NCBI GenBank assembly: GCA_005281725.1
Contig: SSBO01000001.1
Location: forward strand, 7,716,801 to 7,780,800
Origin: Wuchereria bancrofti
Lineage: Eukaryota > Nematoda > Chromadorea > Rhabditida > Onchocercidae
Direction of reading: 5' to 3'
Length of the DNA stretch: 64,000 bases
The notes under the pieces are model-generated. The model saw nothing but the letters and a program-made list of their open reading frames with translations. It was not told where the DNA came from and searched no databases. Shown piece by piece: positions 27,791 to 40,000 of the stretch (positions within the stretch are counted from its first letter, which is position 1; each line of letters starts with the position of its first letter). The translations under genes and the position numbers were made by a program.

Positions 27791-27869
<79 letters not shown>
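27791..27869. repeat. (GATA)n microsatellite
   Basis: About 20 perfect tandem GATA units. This is a simple tetranucleotide repeat; the minus-strand Ser-Ile-Tyr-Leu frame across it is an artefact. Confidence 0.97.
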
Positions 27870-29523
27870 CAGCATGCTAAAACAGTAATAATGATTTTTT
27901 TTTTCAGTCGATTTGTTTTGATATTTCTTTTTCTTCTCCTACTTTCGAAAAATTCTGAATAAGAGAATAATGCAAGATAAAAAAAAAAAAAAAAATAAAA
28001 CAAAACAAATCAATAGTTTGCATCTATATTTCACGGAAATTTTTTCTCATAACATTATAAATAATATTTTGAATTGTCAAATCATTTTTATATTTTATAA
28101 ATGCAATTCAACCAATGACACTGACTGGCTCACATTCCTTTTTTTTTCTTTTGCCAATAATTTCTTTGAATCAAAAAAAATGAAAATTTCTCGCATCATC
28201 TTTCATTTCATTTGTTTTCTGTTTAGTGTAATTTCTTGGGAATGAGAAGTGGAGTAGATATTATTTAGAAGTTCAAGAAGACCAACGATCACTTTAATGA
28301 ACTTTCTCATACTTTCATTTCATTTCTAGTATATTTTTTACATGGCGGTACAATCGTCATCGGTCATCGATATGAATTTCTTTCCAATCCTTGTTTACAA
28401 ATAATAATCGATGATGATGAAAGAAAAGGAGGACAAAAAGAAAAAAACAAAAAAGGTCAAAGTATCATATATTGGATTTGAGTTTTGCAAGAAAGAAAAG
28501 AAAATAGACTTTCCCATCATATTTATGAGAAAGTATAAACTTTCACTTAGTTAAATATTTTCGGGTTTAGTGTTTGGAAATTGTTGAAACATTTGCTAAA
28601 TATAAATGATTGCTTCTTCCTTCTTTTTTCACTCCCTCTCTCTCTTTAAAATCTTCACCAAAAAGCTCATATATTAGGTAATAATCTGAACAAATAATTA
28701 ATTGACTTACAATTAGTACTTCATTCTTCTCTCTTGCTTTTATTTTCATTTCCTTTTATTCCTTATGTATTCATTCATTCTATTCACTAATAATTCCATA
28801 AATAATTACCAATATGGTAAAGCTTTTCTCAAAAATTTATTTTGTACCTAAATACTAAATAATATATCAAGCTCTAATCCACAAATATTTCAATATATTA
28901 TGTAGCATTTATGTAAAGCAAACTTATCAGATATGTGCTTCAATTTCATATTACTATTACACTTATTTATTTTATATTATTATGGATATACTATATCAGA
29001 TTTACATTATAGCTAATAAAAGGAATGAAATTTATAAATTGCAAATTTAATTTTTATACAGTAAGTAAATAATTAACTTCATAATAGTAACTGAAATTTT
29101 AAACTAACATAAAAAAATCAATTTTGAATTAATTCAATCATCTAATGAAAGAGAGAAATGGTTTTCAAATGGAAATAATGAATAAATTTTTGTGATTTCA
29201 ATTGATTTCATTTGAAGCGAAACAATGAGAAAGAAATGTATCGACAAAGCTTTAACATCATTTTAATTTCAAAATTTTCTTACAAACCTAATTTTACAAC
29301 TGCAAAATGGTATAATTACTGTTAATATTATTGTAAAAGAAAAAAGATTGAAAAATTCAAAAATAACAATAGCCTTTTGTTGTTATTTTTCATTATTTAA
29401 TTGCTTTTTTCCCCTGCTACCATCTTATTTGGAATTTTCAATTTGAATTTCTTCTTTTCTTGTCGGTTTTTGCAAACTTTACGGAAAATTTCTCTTTTCA
29501 AACTTTATTTTATTACATATATG

Positions 29524-29545
29524 TATGTGTGTGTGTGTGTGTGTA
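29524..29545. repeat. (TG)n microsatellite
   Basis: A short perfect TG dinucleotide run following ATATATGTATG. Confidence 0.85.
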
Positions 29546-29777
29546 CCGCACATTAAATTATTATTTATAAATCTCTTCTATTCTCTCATTTTATTTTTTT
29601 CTTTTATCTTTCTTTCCTTTTCCCTTTTTTTTTTCACTTTCCCTCAACATTCCATTATTTTCCCTTTTTCCTGATACGGTAATTGTTTGTTTCGATGTCT
29701 AACTTCTGAAGAATTAGGATGAAAAGGTTCATGGGAAGAAAAAAAAAAAGGACAGGAAAGCTTCAAATTATGAATAC

Positions 29778-29930
29778 CTGAGATTGTACCCCCTGCTGTG
29801 CTGGAACATGTGTCCACATGCCAGTGTCATCCCCTTTCTCAATACCTTGGTCCCCCTCCCCCGCCCCCTGATGCGATGCAACAATTACTGATCGTTTTGG
29901 ATACAATCGATCTATCTCACTACTACATAG
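29778..29930 (-). other. G-rich island: candidate exon and potential quadruplex
   Basis: This stretch is far richer in G+C than anything around it. On the minus strand it contains three G5 runs separated by single bases (about 29852-29868) with a further G4 run about 19 bases on, a classical quadruplex-type arrangement. The minus strand is also open for 51 codons with a non-A+T composition (segments such as GAGEGDQGIEKGDDTG and MWTHVPAQQGVQSQ) and ends exactly at CAG|GTATTC, a good donor. I could not find a clear acceptor or partner exons, so it may be an exon of an undetected gene or a conserved regulatory element. Confidence 0.3.
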
Positions 29931-31654
29931 TTACTTCTGTCCGATTAAAGACTTAGAAACTACATAATTCACTGCGGGATATCAAGTTGACAAATATACT
30001 ATCCAAACGGGTGGATATGTACAATAATTGATACAGTAATTTCGTGAAATGAATCACTTACCCGAATCAGTCAGATTGAATCATATTTGATTAAGTGGAT
30101 ACTTGAAAGGTTGAGATTTATTTGTTACTACTAGATGACACTTCAAAAAGATTATAAATCATTTGTTGATTGAAGAAAAAAGCACTGTTTTTATGTATGA
30201 TTAAAAGAAAGAAGAAAAAAAAACTGAGACAAAAAATTCAAGCTGTATTTTTACGGTATATAATTTTTGTTTTTAATTAAATTACTTTATTTTGTGAGAT
30301 TTTTTGATCTAAAATTTTGGAACGAAATGAGATAATACTTTAAAAAATTGAATTTTCCAATATTGTTTCTATGAGATTATATGGCTCATTTATTTTAAGC
30401 TCTAAAATATAGGGGTTAAAATTTTGACCTAAATCAATTCAACAAAGTTAATCTTGCAAACTTAGAGTTATAGTGATAAAAGTTTAAATTTTCAATCTAA
30501 TCAGTGAAGAAATAATCTCTATTCATTGATAAGAAAAAGGATTAAATGATTAAAACATAAGCGATCACTACTAGTTCAAAAATTTTTTTTTTGCTCTTTG
30601 AAATATTACCACTTTCCCTTCCTTAGAAATATTTTACAAAATGAAATGAGTTATTTCAAATTGTCTTGTATAACAGATTGAAATTTTTTTGTTCAGTTTT
30701 CCAAAAAGATATTAATTTCAATATCCACCAAATTTTCTAGTTTGTTGAATAAAATAGTTCCCTAAGAATAATCGAAAATATGGAAGTAAAAATAAATGAT
30801 TTCATATAAAGTATGATAAAATTTTTTCTGTTACCGCCACTTCCTTCCTCTTCCCATTCTCAAAGCTATCGTATCCGTGGTATTAGATGACAGAGAATTT
30901 CGAAGTTTTCTGGTTGAACAATTTCGGACAATACCTTTAAAATTTGCATTGAATTAGTAAAATTTCTTTTAAGCAACACCAAACATCCACACATCATAAC
31001 AATAATAACACTTGGCTCATTAAATTTGTTTATTTTAGCCTAGCTTTAAGTTGCCTAATTTGAAATCATTTAAATGAAAAAAGAATGATATCAATTGAAA
31101 ATTTAATTGATATTGTTGATAGGATGGAGAATTAATCAATAGGATAAAAAATGAAAATGGAATTTTTTTTTATGTATGTATAAATTTTTCAATTTAATAA
31201 TTTATTAAACGCAGTAAAAATTAGCAATAATTCTAATGTATTTTGAAAAAAGAAAAATAAAATAATATTATTTGTCAATTTACTGTAGATAAAATTATTC
31301 TATTTATTAAATTTTTTTTACACTTTTTTAATTTTTCTTCAAAAAAAACTTTTTTTCCTATTTTTTTTAAGAAGAAATTTTTCACAAGAAAATTATCAAT
31401 TAATTGTTATGGGAAATGATTCAATGCTTCGTTACCACCAAATGACAGATGGACATGTCAACCTGTTACATTTTGTGATGGGTGACATTTTACGATTGCG
31501 ATAAGATTTGATTATCGATAACAGGCATAAGAGAACAATCTGATCATACATATTTATATGTATATAACATTAACTGATTTAACAGTCCTCAAGGACAGCA
31601 ATATCTTATGTCTATTTATATGTATCAATATATTATGCAATTTTTGTTGTCCAG

Positions 31655-31842
31655 GTGATAATGCCGCAATTCTTAAGGACAATAATTTGCTGATGAAAAT
31701 TTGCAAGAATTTTAAAAAAATGAAAAAAAAGAAAAATACTAATTTAAGTTGCTCTGATTATAAAGCAATTACTAGTTTGATGGCTTTTTTTGTTAATGTA
31801 AAAGAAAAAATAAAAAACTGCAATAAATTAAATCACGAATAA
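31655..31842 (+). CDS. Candidate terminal exon, Lys-rich small protein
   Basis: After a GTTGTCCAG acceptor-like site at 31654, 188 bases are open to TAA at 31842. The frame starts GDNAAILKDNNLLMKICKNF and contains three Cys. It is Lys- and Asn-rich, which an A+T-rich genome gives easily. The entry phase matches the donor at 21976, but the intron would be 9.7 kb. I recognise no family and no upstream exon is secure. Confidence 0.18.
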
Positions 31843-34180
31843 TTAAATTAGAACTATGTCTAACTTTTAATTAATGATTTTTATTTATTAGAATATATGA
31901 ATATATATGTTTTTAAATATTGCTACTTTACTAACAGATTGATCACACTGATATTTTGATTTAGGATTATTTAATTATTAGGAATGAATTATTTGCTTTG
32001 ATTTATCAGAATAAAGTTATTAAAAAAGTTAACGAGAATGATTTTTAAAAATTGAACCACAAAAAAATCAAAAAGTTTAAGTGGTTTTTTTTAGTAAATA
32101 ATGAAAGAAAAATTTTTCATTAAAATTTTACAGAAATTCAAAAAATTACAATATTTATATTAGTATACTCATTTTCTCTTATTACGAATGAAAAAATAAA
32201 TGGAAAAAATTCTTTAAAAAATTTTAGTCACTGTTTCTATTGATACTAATTTTGCTTCATATCAAATTTAATTAATTTTTGTCAAAGTCAAAAAAAAGAT
32301 TTTTTCAAACTTGCATATTTGCAAAAATTAGTTAGCAAGAAAATTTCAAAAATTCTATTAATTTGAAAATGTTGCTATAATTGTTCAATCGCATAAATGA
32401 TATATCACTTCAGCTGATCAGATTAGAAGATGATGTTATTTAGAATTGATCAACATAAAAGTATTATTGGAATTTATAAAGATATCATCCTATAACTCGT
32501 TTCAAAAACAAGCAATAGCCGGATGAAAAATAAAAAATGCTGCATGCAAATATGCGCGCAACAAGTCAGACGACAAATGGCATTAAAATAAGGATAATAA
32601 TGCAGAAGCCGGAATGCAATAAACTGGGTGTGGCGCATTGCATTGCCAGTTAATCCGTCCGTAATTGAGGCTTGCAAGATTCATCATTGCTCTAACGAAC
32701 AAGAAAGGAATAAAATTCAAATAATCATTTTTAAAAAAAAAAATTTTTTTTCTTTTTTATACAAAAAAATTTATATTCTATAAAAAATTTGCATGCAACT
32801 TCAGCATTTTACAATTAATTTTAACTGTAAGGATTAAAAGTAATAATAAATTAGCTGATGAAAAAAGTGGACAAGGAAAAAAAACAAAATTCAATATATA
32901 TTTGTGATCAAAGTTTTGAAAAATTTCGCACTTTATACAACAGAGAAAAAAAATTCAATAAAAAACAAAAATTTTTGGCTAATTTTTCTTTCTGATAATA
33001 ATGCAATAATTTTTTAAAATAGATTTTCCATTTCGTTTTTTATTTAATTTTTTTCTCTCCTTCTTTCTTTCTTTCTTTCTTAAATAAAAAAAAACTTTTA
33101 ATTGATGGTTAAAAGATAACTTATACAATTTATTGATTTAATTATGCATGTTAGCATTATTTAAATAGCAAAAAAAAGAAGTAAAATACTAAGATAGCAT
33201 TCGGTAGGATACGCACTAAAGGTAAATTACCCAATAATTACCAACCATCATCGTTATCCGTTACCCATCCATACACAGACGTACACACGCATGCACAAAC
33301 ATACGAATAAATATACACATATGCGCAAATTATGTGTCATTTTAGTTGTGAGGATAATTTAACCAACTTTCCGGGCAGCATTTTTACCCTGTGGGTGTAG
33401 AGCAACTATATGGTTGTTAGTTTGTCCATCAAATTCATCCAACTAACATCGATCATTAACAATCATTCATGTCCTTCTCTTCATCAGTGAAATTCTTATC
33501 CATTTTCAGATTGATAGCTTTCTTCCGTTTTCATTTTTTTTGTTTAGGGAACCGTTCTGATTTCTCTCTTTCTTTCTCTATCTCTCTCCTTCTAAATTTT
33601 TTCCACATTTGCGGTTTTTCCTTTAATCTTTATTTGTCATTATTACTATTTATAGATTATATTGAATAATATTATCATTTGCTTCAATAATAATGCTTCT
33701 GAACTAATAATATTTATAATATGCTAAAATTTGAGAAAGATTTGATACTGTGAAATGAAAAAAGAAAAAAGCAAAAGTGTTAATAGATTTTTGTAATAAG
33801 GAAATAATAAAAAGTTGTTTTCATAATTAATTGGAATTATTAAAGCTTAATTATGTAGTGAGTTAAAACAATTTAATTGGAAATACCATTATTTGCTTGC
33901 ACCCTCAAAGTATATCGTCGCTTGTATCACTGAAATACCCCAAAATCAGATATTGTATCAAATACTAAAAATGTCACCAATTTGTTGGCAAGATGATTCA
34001 GAATTTGTAAAATTTCGTTGATTTTAAAGTTTCTTCTTTTTTTTCAAATTATAAGTTTATAAATTTCATTTTTTTCTGCCCCTTTTTTTTCATTCATCTT
34101 TTTTTTTTTATTACACACTTTTTTTTAATTTCATAAATTTTTCTGATTTACTTGCTTAAATATTATTGTTTTTCTTTTAG
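31843..34180. other. A+T-rich stretch without a supported gene
   Basis: There is no convincing coding signal. The region holds poly-A/T runs, short TTTC repeats near 33060 and a patch of CA-rich sequence near 33270-33330. Open frames on both strands are A+T-driven. Confidence 0.55.
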
Positions 34181-34746
34181 ATGGGACAATGAGCTGAATA
34201 TGCATTATAATAAAGGAGAAAAAGGAAAAGAAATGAATGAAAGCCAATTGCTCAATTACTTGAATTTATTTTGCAAATTAGACAATGAAGTGATAGCACT
34301 AGCAAAAGTAAATGGTATCATTTTTATTTGATTGGAATTAATACTTAATAATCGATTTATGAACAAATGACAGAAATTCTGGATATCAGAGAACAAATAA
34401 TAGAAAAGAAAGTATTAATTTTATAATTTGAAAGGAAGAAGAAATGTCGCATACAACGGTAGTATTTAGTAGAAAAAACATATAAATTGAAACGGTTTTT
34501 CTGGTAATAATGAAAATCGAGGGATTAACTGATCGGAAATTCTTTTAAAATTCCACTAAATGATTTCTGAATTTCAATCTTTAAGAAATGCAGCAAAAGC
34601 ATCATTTTAAAGATGCAACACAGCATTCAATTCCTAATGAACAATTTGAATTCTGTAAATTTCAGCTAATCAGTATAAGAAATCCATTTCGGATGAATCA
34701 ATATACTGCCTTAACTTCGAAGAGCTATTATGGAGTATTTCTATGA
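34181..34746 (+). CDS. Candidate last two exons of an unidentified gene
   Basis: Two exons fit together. Exon 34181-34307 follows a strong TTTCTTTTAG acceptor and ends at AAA|GTAAAT in phase 0. Exon 34666-34746 follows AAATTTCAG and reads to TGA in the matching phase. The encoded peptide is 68 residues (WDNELNMHYNKGEKG through SKSYYGVFL) with one Cys and no recognised domain. The entry phase requires two bases from an upstream exon; a weak candidate ends at 33909. No start codon is assigned, so the gene is partial as read. The sequence is less repetitive than its surroundings, but this rests only on splice signals and phase. Confidence 0.3.
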
Positions 34747-35799
34747 GAACCCGGAATGTAACAAAATAGCAGGCATAAATTATGCTCAAATTAACAAATT
34801 ATATTAATTCGATGAAACATGGATGGAAATTTGAACGATAAAAAATCGATAAAAGAATTGAGTTTTTGATGGATCGTACCAAAATTTAAAAAGCGGAAAA
34901 TTTTCATTTCTAAAAACTACTCAGAACTCAGATACGAAGAAATGATTCCTGTAAGAATTTCATAATTTCATATATATAGTTATTAAATTCTTATGTATTA
35001 GCGGCTTTACTGTGAAATAATAGGTGGACTTTATTAAAATAACACTTTTCACTTTGTGGTATTTTCAAAGTAAATTTTCGTAAATTCTTGTCCTTTCAAA
35101 ATCATTTTTTTTCTGCATATTTTAAGTAGTTTGATAAACTTGCTATTATGCTGTAAAGTGAGTAGCAGGATCTTAAAATAGATTTCAATAACATTTACTA
35201 AAATATATTTGCAATCGCATTTTTCTAAGTTGCTGATTGAAATACTTCTCATGAAGCGAAGCTCATCTAATAATATTTAAATTAAATTGAAATAAAGAGA
35301 TGCATATGTTTAAACAATTAGCAGGATAATTTCAATTTCTTGCTAATAAATATTAATCCATGTAAGTTATTATTAAATTTGTAGAATGGCAAACTTTCCT
35401 TTTCAGAAACTTTCATTTTTTTTTATTTTTAAAAAAAAATTGCACAACTTTAGATTTTACAAAAATTTGTGATTACTTTATTTATGCATGTATGTATGTT
35501 TATAACTCATTTATTATTTTAATCATAGGAAGAAGCTTTTCATTGGTGATATCATATCACTAAAGTGCCTTTTTTATTATTAAATGAAATTTTTCTTTTT
35601 TTGTTCAATTTCTTGCCAATAAAAATTGATGTATTTATATATATAATTGATAAAATTTTGCATTTTATTCTTTTTCTTTTTAATTCATTTATAACTGAGT
35701 TCATGCACACATGTAAACAATAAAATAAATTTAAAAAAATGAATTCTTTTTGATGAATAATTTAAAAATTTTGATTTTCACATACATTTCATATCTCCT

Positions 35800-36460
35800 A
35801 AGTTCAGACATACATACATCTCTCTGTATATGTATGTGTATGTATGTATGTGTGTATGTATGCATGTGTGTGTATATTCATGTATGCATGCATAAGGTGT
35901 TTGCGCATCTATGTTGCACATGTCTCTGCATGCACGCCTGTCCACTAACTCACTTGAACGATGTGCATCGGACTGCATATGTACGCACATATGCCAATAT
36001 GAAATTATATTTTACACATTTTTTTTCAGCATCTTTTTTTTTTATTATAAAGCTTTAAATATATTTATTTACGTGAATAAACATAGCAGTTACGTTTATT
36101 ACAATGTTCTACGTCATATAAGTATTGAACAGTGTTTTATATTATATACGTGTGATGTAGAGTTTTATGTTACACGTATTTTATATGACGTCTTATTTGT
36201 TATGTATGTATCATTTATGAATAATTTTATGCATTTATGAATATGTATCATTTACGTTTATGAATAATTTCTTACTCTTTATATATGATTTATATCCACG
36301 TTTCACGTTTGTAGTTCTGCCTTATACATTTACTGACGATCCTTTTACATTTCATTCTTATTATTCATTTCATTCTTGTACATTTATGTAAGTAGTAGTA
36401 GACACGTATTTCAATCTCTACATACAATATTATACCTCAAACATTTACATATACGTACGT
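35800..36460. repeat. ATGTATG / ACGTAT alternating array
   Basis: About 660 bases with abundant GTATGTAT, TGCATGCA, TACGTG and ACGTAT motifs, grading from perfect GTAT repeats (35825-35885) into scattered ACGT words and ending in TACGTACGTACGTG near 36455. The several overlapping open frames here are repeat-driven. Confidence 0.6.
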
Positions 36461-36860
36461 ACGTGTATGATAATAGTAAATGTAGTGTAATGCGTATAAT
36501 TCATAATTTATCAAATATTGAAAGTTGAAAAATTAATGTTAGAGACATAAACAGGTAAAAGAGGTAAAGTAAATAGGTAAAGAGACGTAAAGGGTAAAGG
36601 TAAAGATGAATATGGAAGAAAAGGTAAATTACCAAAAGCACACATCATTCATTCATTCATACAAAAAGGGTGGTGGTAAGACAAATGCGGTAGAATAGAT
36701 TGGATGAAAAAGGTAGGTGTCAAGTCAGATCGAACCAATCAGAAATAGGAAAATAATTCAGTGGGCGGTTCTTCACATTCTTCTACCATCTTTCTCTTTC
36801 ATATTTCCATTTGCTTTTAACCATTCATCTTTCTCTATCAATCCTACTTCTTTCACAATA

Positions 36861-36879
36861 TTTTTTTTTTTTTTTTTAG
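36861..36879 (+). promoter_or_regulatory. Possible spliced-leader acceptor upstream of ceh-43
   Basis: A run of 17 T followed by AG at 36878-36879 lies about 200 bases before the homeobox start codon. Nematode mRNAs commonly receive a spliced leader at such sites. An ordinary intron acceptor or a chance T run is also possible. Confidence 0.3.
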
Positions 36880-37076
36880 GTAGGGTTAGGCGGCATTAGA
36901 CAATCATATATTTTCATCTCATCTTTTTCAAATCTCTTCACCCGTCTACTTTTCAAATAGGTAAATTTATTATATTAGTCTATATGTTTTCTTTTTCTGT
37001 CTGCGGATGTATGTGTATGTATGTATGTATTAGAGGGACACTGTAGTTGAAGTATATCGAATGAATTGGATGGTGA

Positions 37077-40000
37077 ATGGGTACAACAGAACTACTGAAA
37101 ATGTCTTCTTCCTTTTCTTCATCATTATTGAGGGACAACAATAAGGACGTACCTCCGCAAACGTATCATCAACTATCCTCACAAATTGCCAGTTTAAATT
37201 TACCAATCATTAATAGAAGTTCTTCTGCAGACTTATCAATATCAACAACAATAACAACAACTGCGACAACAATTGCAACGACAACAACAGCTGCAGTAAC
37301 AACAGGAACTATAATTGGTATAGGAACCGAAATTGAAGAAGAAACAATAATTGAAACTGGAATAAATCAAATATTATTACCATCATCATCAATATCATAT
37401 ATGGATATGGATCAAAAGCCACCAACATTTCAAGATTATGGTGCAAGAACATCTGGACCACCACCGCCACCACCGCCACCACCACCACAACAACAACAAT
37501 CATCACAGCAACCGCCACCACAACCACAACCGCCACCACCGCCACCACCGCCACCACCACCATCATTACCGCCACAACCGCAATCACTTTACGGTGTTGG
37601 CCCGTCGAACTGTTACAATTCATTACAATCATCAACTAGCATAGCTGGTAGTAGTCATGATTTTACTCGTGGAACTACTGCGCCAATGTCTTCATATTTT
37701 TATCAGAATTCATTCCCAACATCAGCATCAGCAGCAGTTGCTGTAGCTGCAGCTGCAACTGTATCCGGTACACCATATGGTACCGGCTCAACCGGTGCCG
37801 CTTCACATTTTATGTATCATCAACAATCAGCTAGCTCACCAGAAGGTAATTATGTTATAAAAAGAAAAAAAAAAACGAAAAACTGTCTAATTTACATAAT
37901 ATACCAAACAAAAAAAAGAAAAACGCCGAGACAAAAGAAGAAATGCGATAATCTCTAATTTGCACTATTTATATAAACAAATAATAAAATTATAATAACA
38001 ATGATAATAATTTGACAAGATGGTTATAAATTATGGAAATTACAGGTAGCCTTTCACTCATGATGGTGATGATGATAATGATGATAATGATGATCATTAG
38101 GGTAATTAGAGTAATAATGCCTTGGGATCTACCCCTTTTTTCCCTCTCCCGCCTTCCCATTTCATTTCTAGTATGCTTCAGTGTTTTCATTTCTCTCGAA
38201 TGAGCTGGCTCAGCCCTAAATCTTTCTTGTTCCAATAATTATTGGTTATTTGTTTAAATTATAACCAAGCAAAATCCAACCAACCAATAATCAACGCATC
38301 GTTTGTTTTCATGGATAAAGCTCAATCATTAAAAGTAGAAGTGGGAATAATTTTTTGTATTGTTTGTATATTTCATATTGCTTTTCTTTCCGATATTCAA
38401 AAAATTTTTTAAAGTTTTTGTTGAATTTCGTTATCAGAATTTTATTGTCAGTTGATTGCTATTCTTTCAGTTATTTTAAATTCCTGAAAATTTAATTAAA
38501 ATTAATTTTTGAAGTATAGGTAAAAAATTACTATATATTATGTTTAAGTAAGTCAATTATTATCAATATTATTATTATCAATATGACTATCATTATTATT
38601 AGTCAGTCTTCCTTGGTATCGTAAATTCATCCTTTTTATACTTTCGAATTTTTTGAAATAATTCTCATAAATTTTAACTTAGATTATCAATCATGATTTG
38701 TTAATGTACCAAGCGGAAAGGATAAAGTTAAATCTGGTAAGAATCTCTGGGAATATAATGAATTAATTATACGATAACTATCAATAATTTATCAGAAATT
38801 GTCAAATTGATTACCTATCAACTAAAAAGTTCCCCGCTGGTGGAAAAATCTCTCTATTCCAGTCTTTTTCCTCCTTTCTCCTTTTCATTCCTATTTTTTT
38901 CAAAATATCCTTATCATGAATTTATCACAATATATCATCAATTAAATATTAATTGAATTGAAAAGTGTTAAAATAAAATATAAAATGAAAAACATATATC
39001 AACTAAATTGAAAAGCAGAAAATTTTCAATAGTCCTTATTTTTTCCCCAAATTATTTTTCACTCAGAATTTGGCATATTTTCCTTTTCATTTCGTTATAC
39101 TCAGATTTAATGAAATTCAATTTCTTCGTTAATATACTACTGAAAAAATAATAAATCGGTCATAAATATTCTGTTATTTAAAAGATTTTTTGCTAACAAA
39201 ATTTTTAATTCATTCATTTCTTCACCACTTCCACCAGTATTTCAAATTAAATTAGGTAAGAATATTATGATTTTTTATCATTATTGGTAAAGATTATATA
39301 AAGTAATTACAAAATTTGCTTATAATTAAAATTAATGAACTTTTTTCTGTGACATTTCTGATTTACTGAGCATTTTTCATTTCAGAGCACTCAACAAAAA
39401 TTATCGAAGGTGGTGAAGTTAGGATTAATGGGAAAGGTAAACGTGTACGAAAACCACGAACAATATATACTAGCTTACAATTGCAAGAATTACAGAAAAG
39501 GTTTCATAAGACGCAGTATTTGGCGTTACCGGAACGAGCTGAACTTGCTTCCAGATTGGGACTTACGCAAACACAGGTATGTATTGTTACGGAATTAAAA
39601 TTTAATGACAAATTCATACTCTGTTAAATATTTGCTAATTTATGTAAAATATAGCAATGAGATGATAATATTATAAATAAAGTTAATTAATCATTACTTT
39701 AACGCATTGATAACCATTTTTATAGCAAAAAATCAATTAATTCCCGGAAACAATTTATGCAACTCGTTTCGTGATTCCTTTTAAAATTTTGCGCAGTTAA
39801 TTAGTTTTAATTATCAACTAGTGCATTGTAATTCAATTAAATTTCAGTTACTTCATTCATTCGAAGTTAAATTAAAGGATTATTTGTCTAAGACTTATAT
39901 TCATTATTTTAGTTTTCTTTTTTCTCTTTGAAATTTAGTATCATACACTTTTTTCACTTTTGTTCCAAAAAAACAATCGATCAATTAAATTTGTTTTGAT

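Larger units (their letters stand above)
23114..31654. other. Gene-poor stretch with microsatellites and isolated exon-like islands
   Basis: No complete gene is defensible here. Contents: scattered ATC/ATT triplets (23570-23700), a TACGTGT-type array (25420-25700), degenerate CTGTCC repeats (26850-26930), a (GATA)n run, a (GT)n run, and a G/C-rich island at 29778-29930. Exon-like islands at 28330-28481 (+), 28567-28685 (-) and 31409-31504 (+) are discussed as findings only. Confidence 0.55.
34747..37076. other. Upstream region of the homeobox gene
   Basis: No exon was found here. The stretch includes GTAT/TGTA and TACGTGT-type arrays (about 35800-36460), short AGGTAAA repeats near 36550-36630, and a long T run ending in TTTTTAG at 36879 that could accept a spliced leader for the homeobox mRNA. 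Regulatory DNA of the Distal-less gene may lie here, but no specific site can be named. Confidence 0.5.

Noticed and set aside
37309..37635. 108-codon minus-strand frame opposite homeobox exon 1
   Set aside because: It is the complement of Thr/Pro/Gln triplet runs, giving Val/Met-rich low-complexity sequence; the plus strand has the homeobox gene.
39410..39598. Alternative 62-codon frame over homeobox exon 2
   Set aside because: It overlaps the homeodomain in another frame; the homeodomain frame is unmistakable and spliced in phase.
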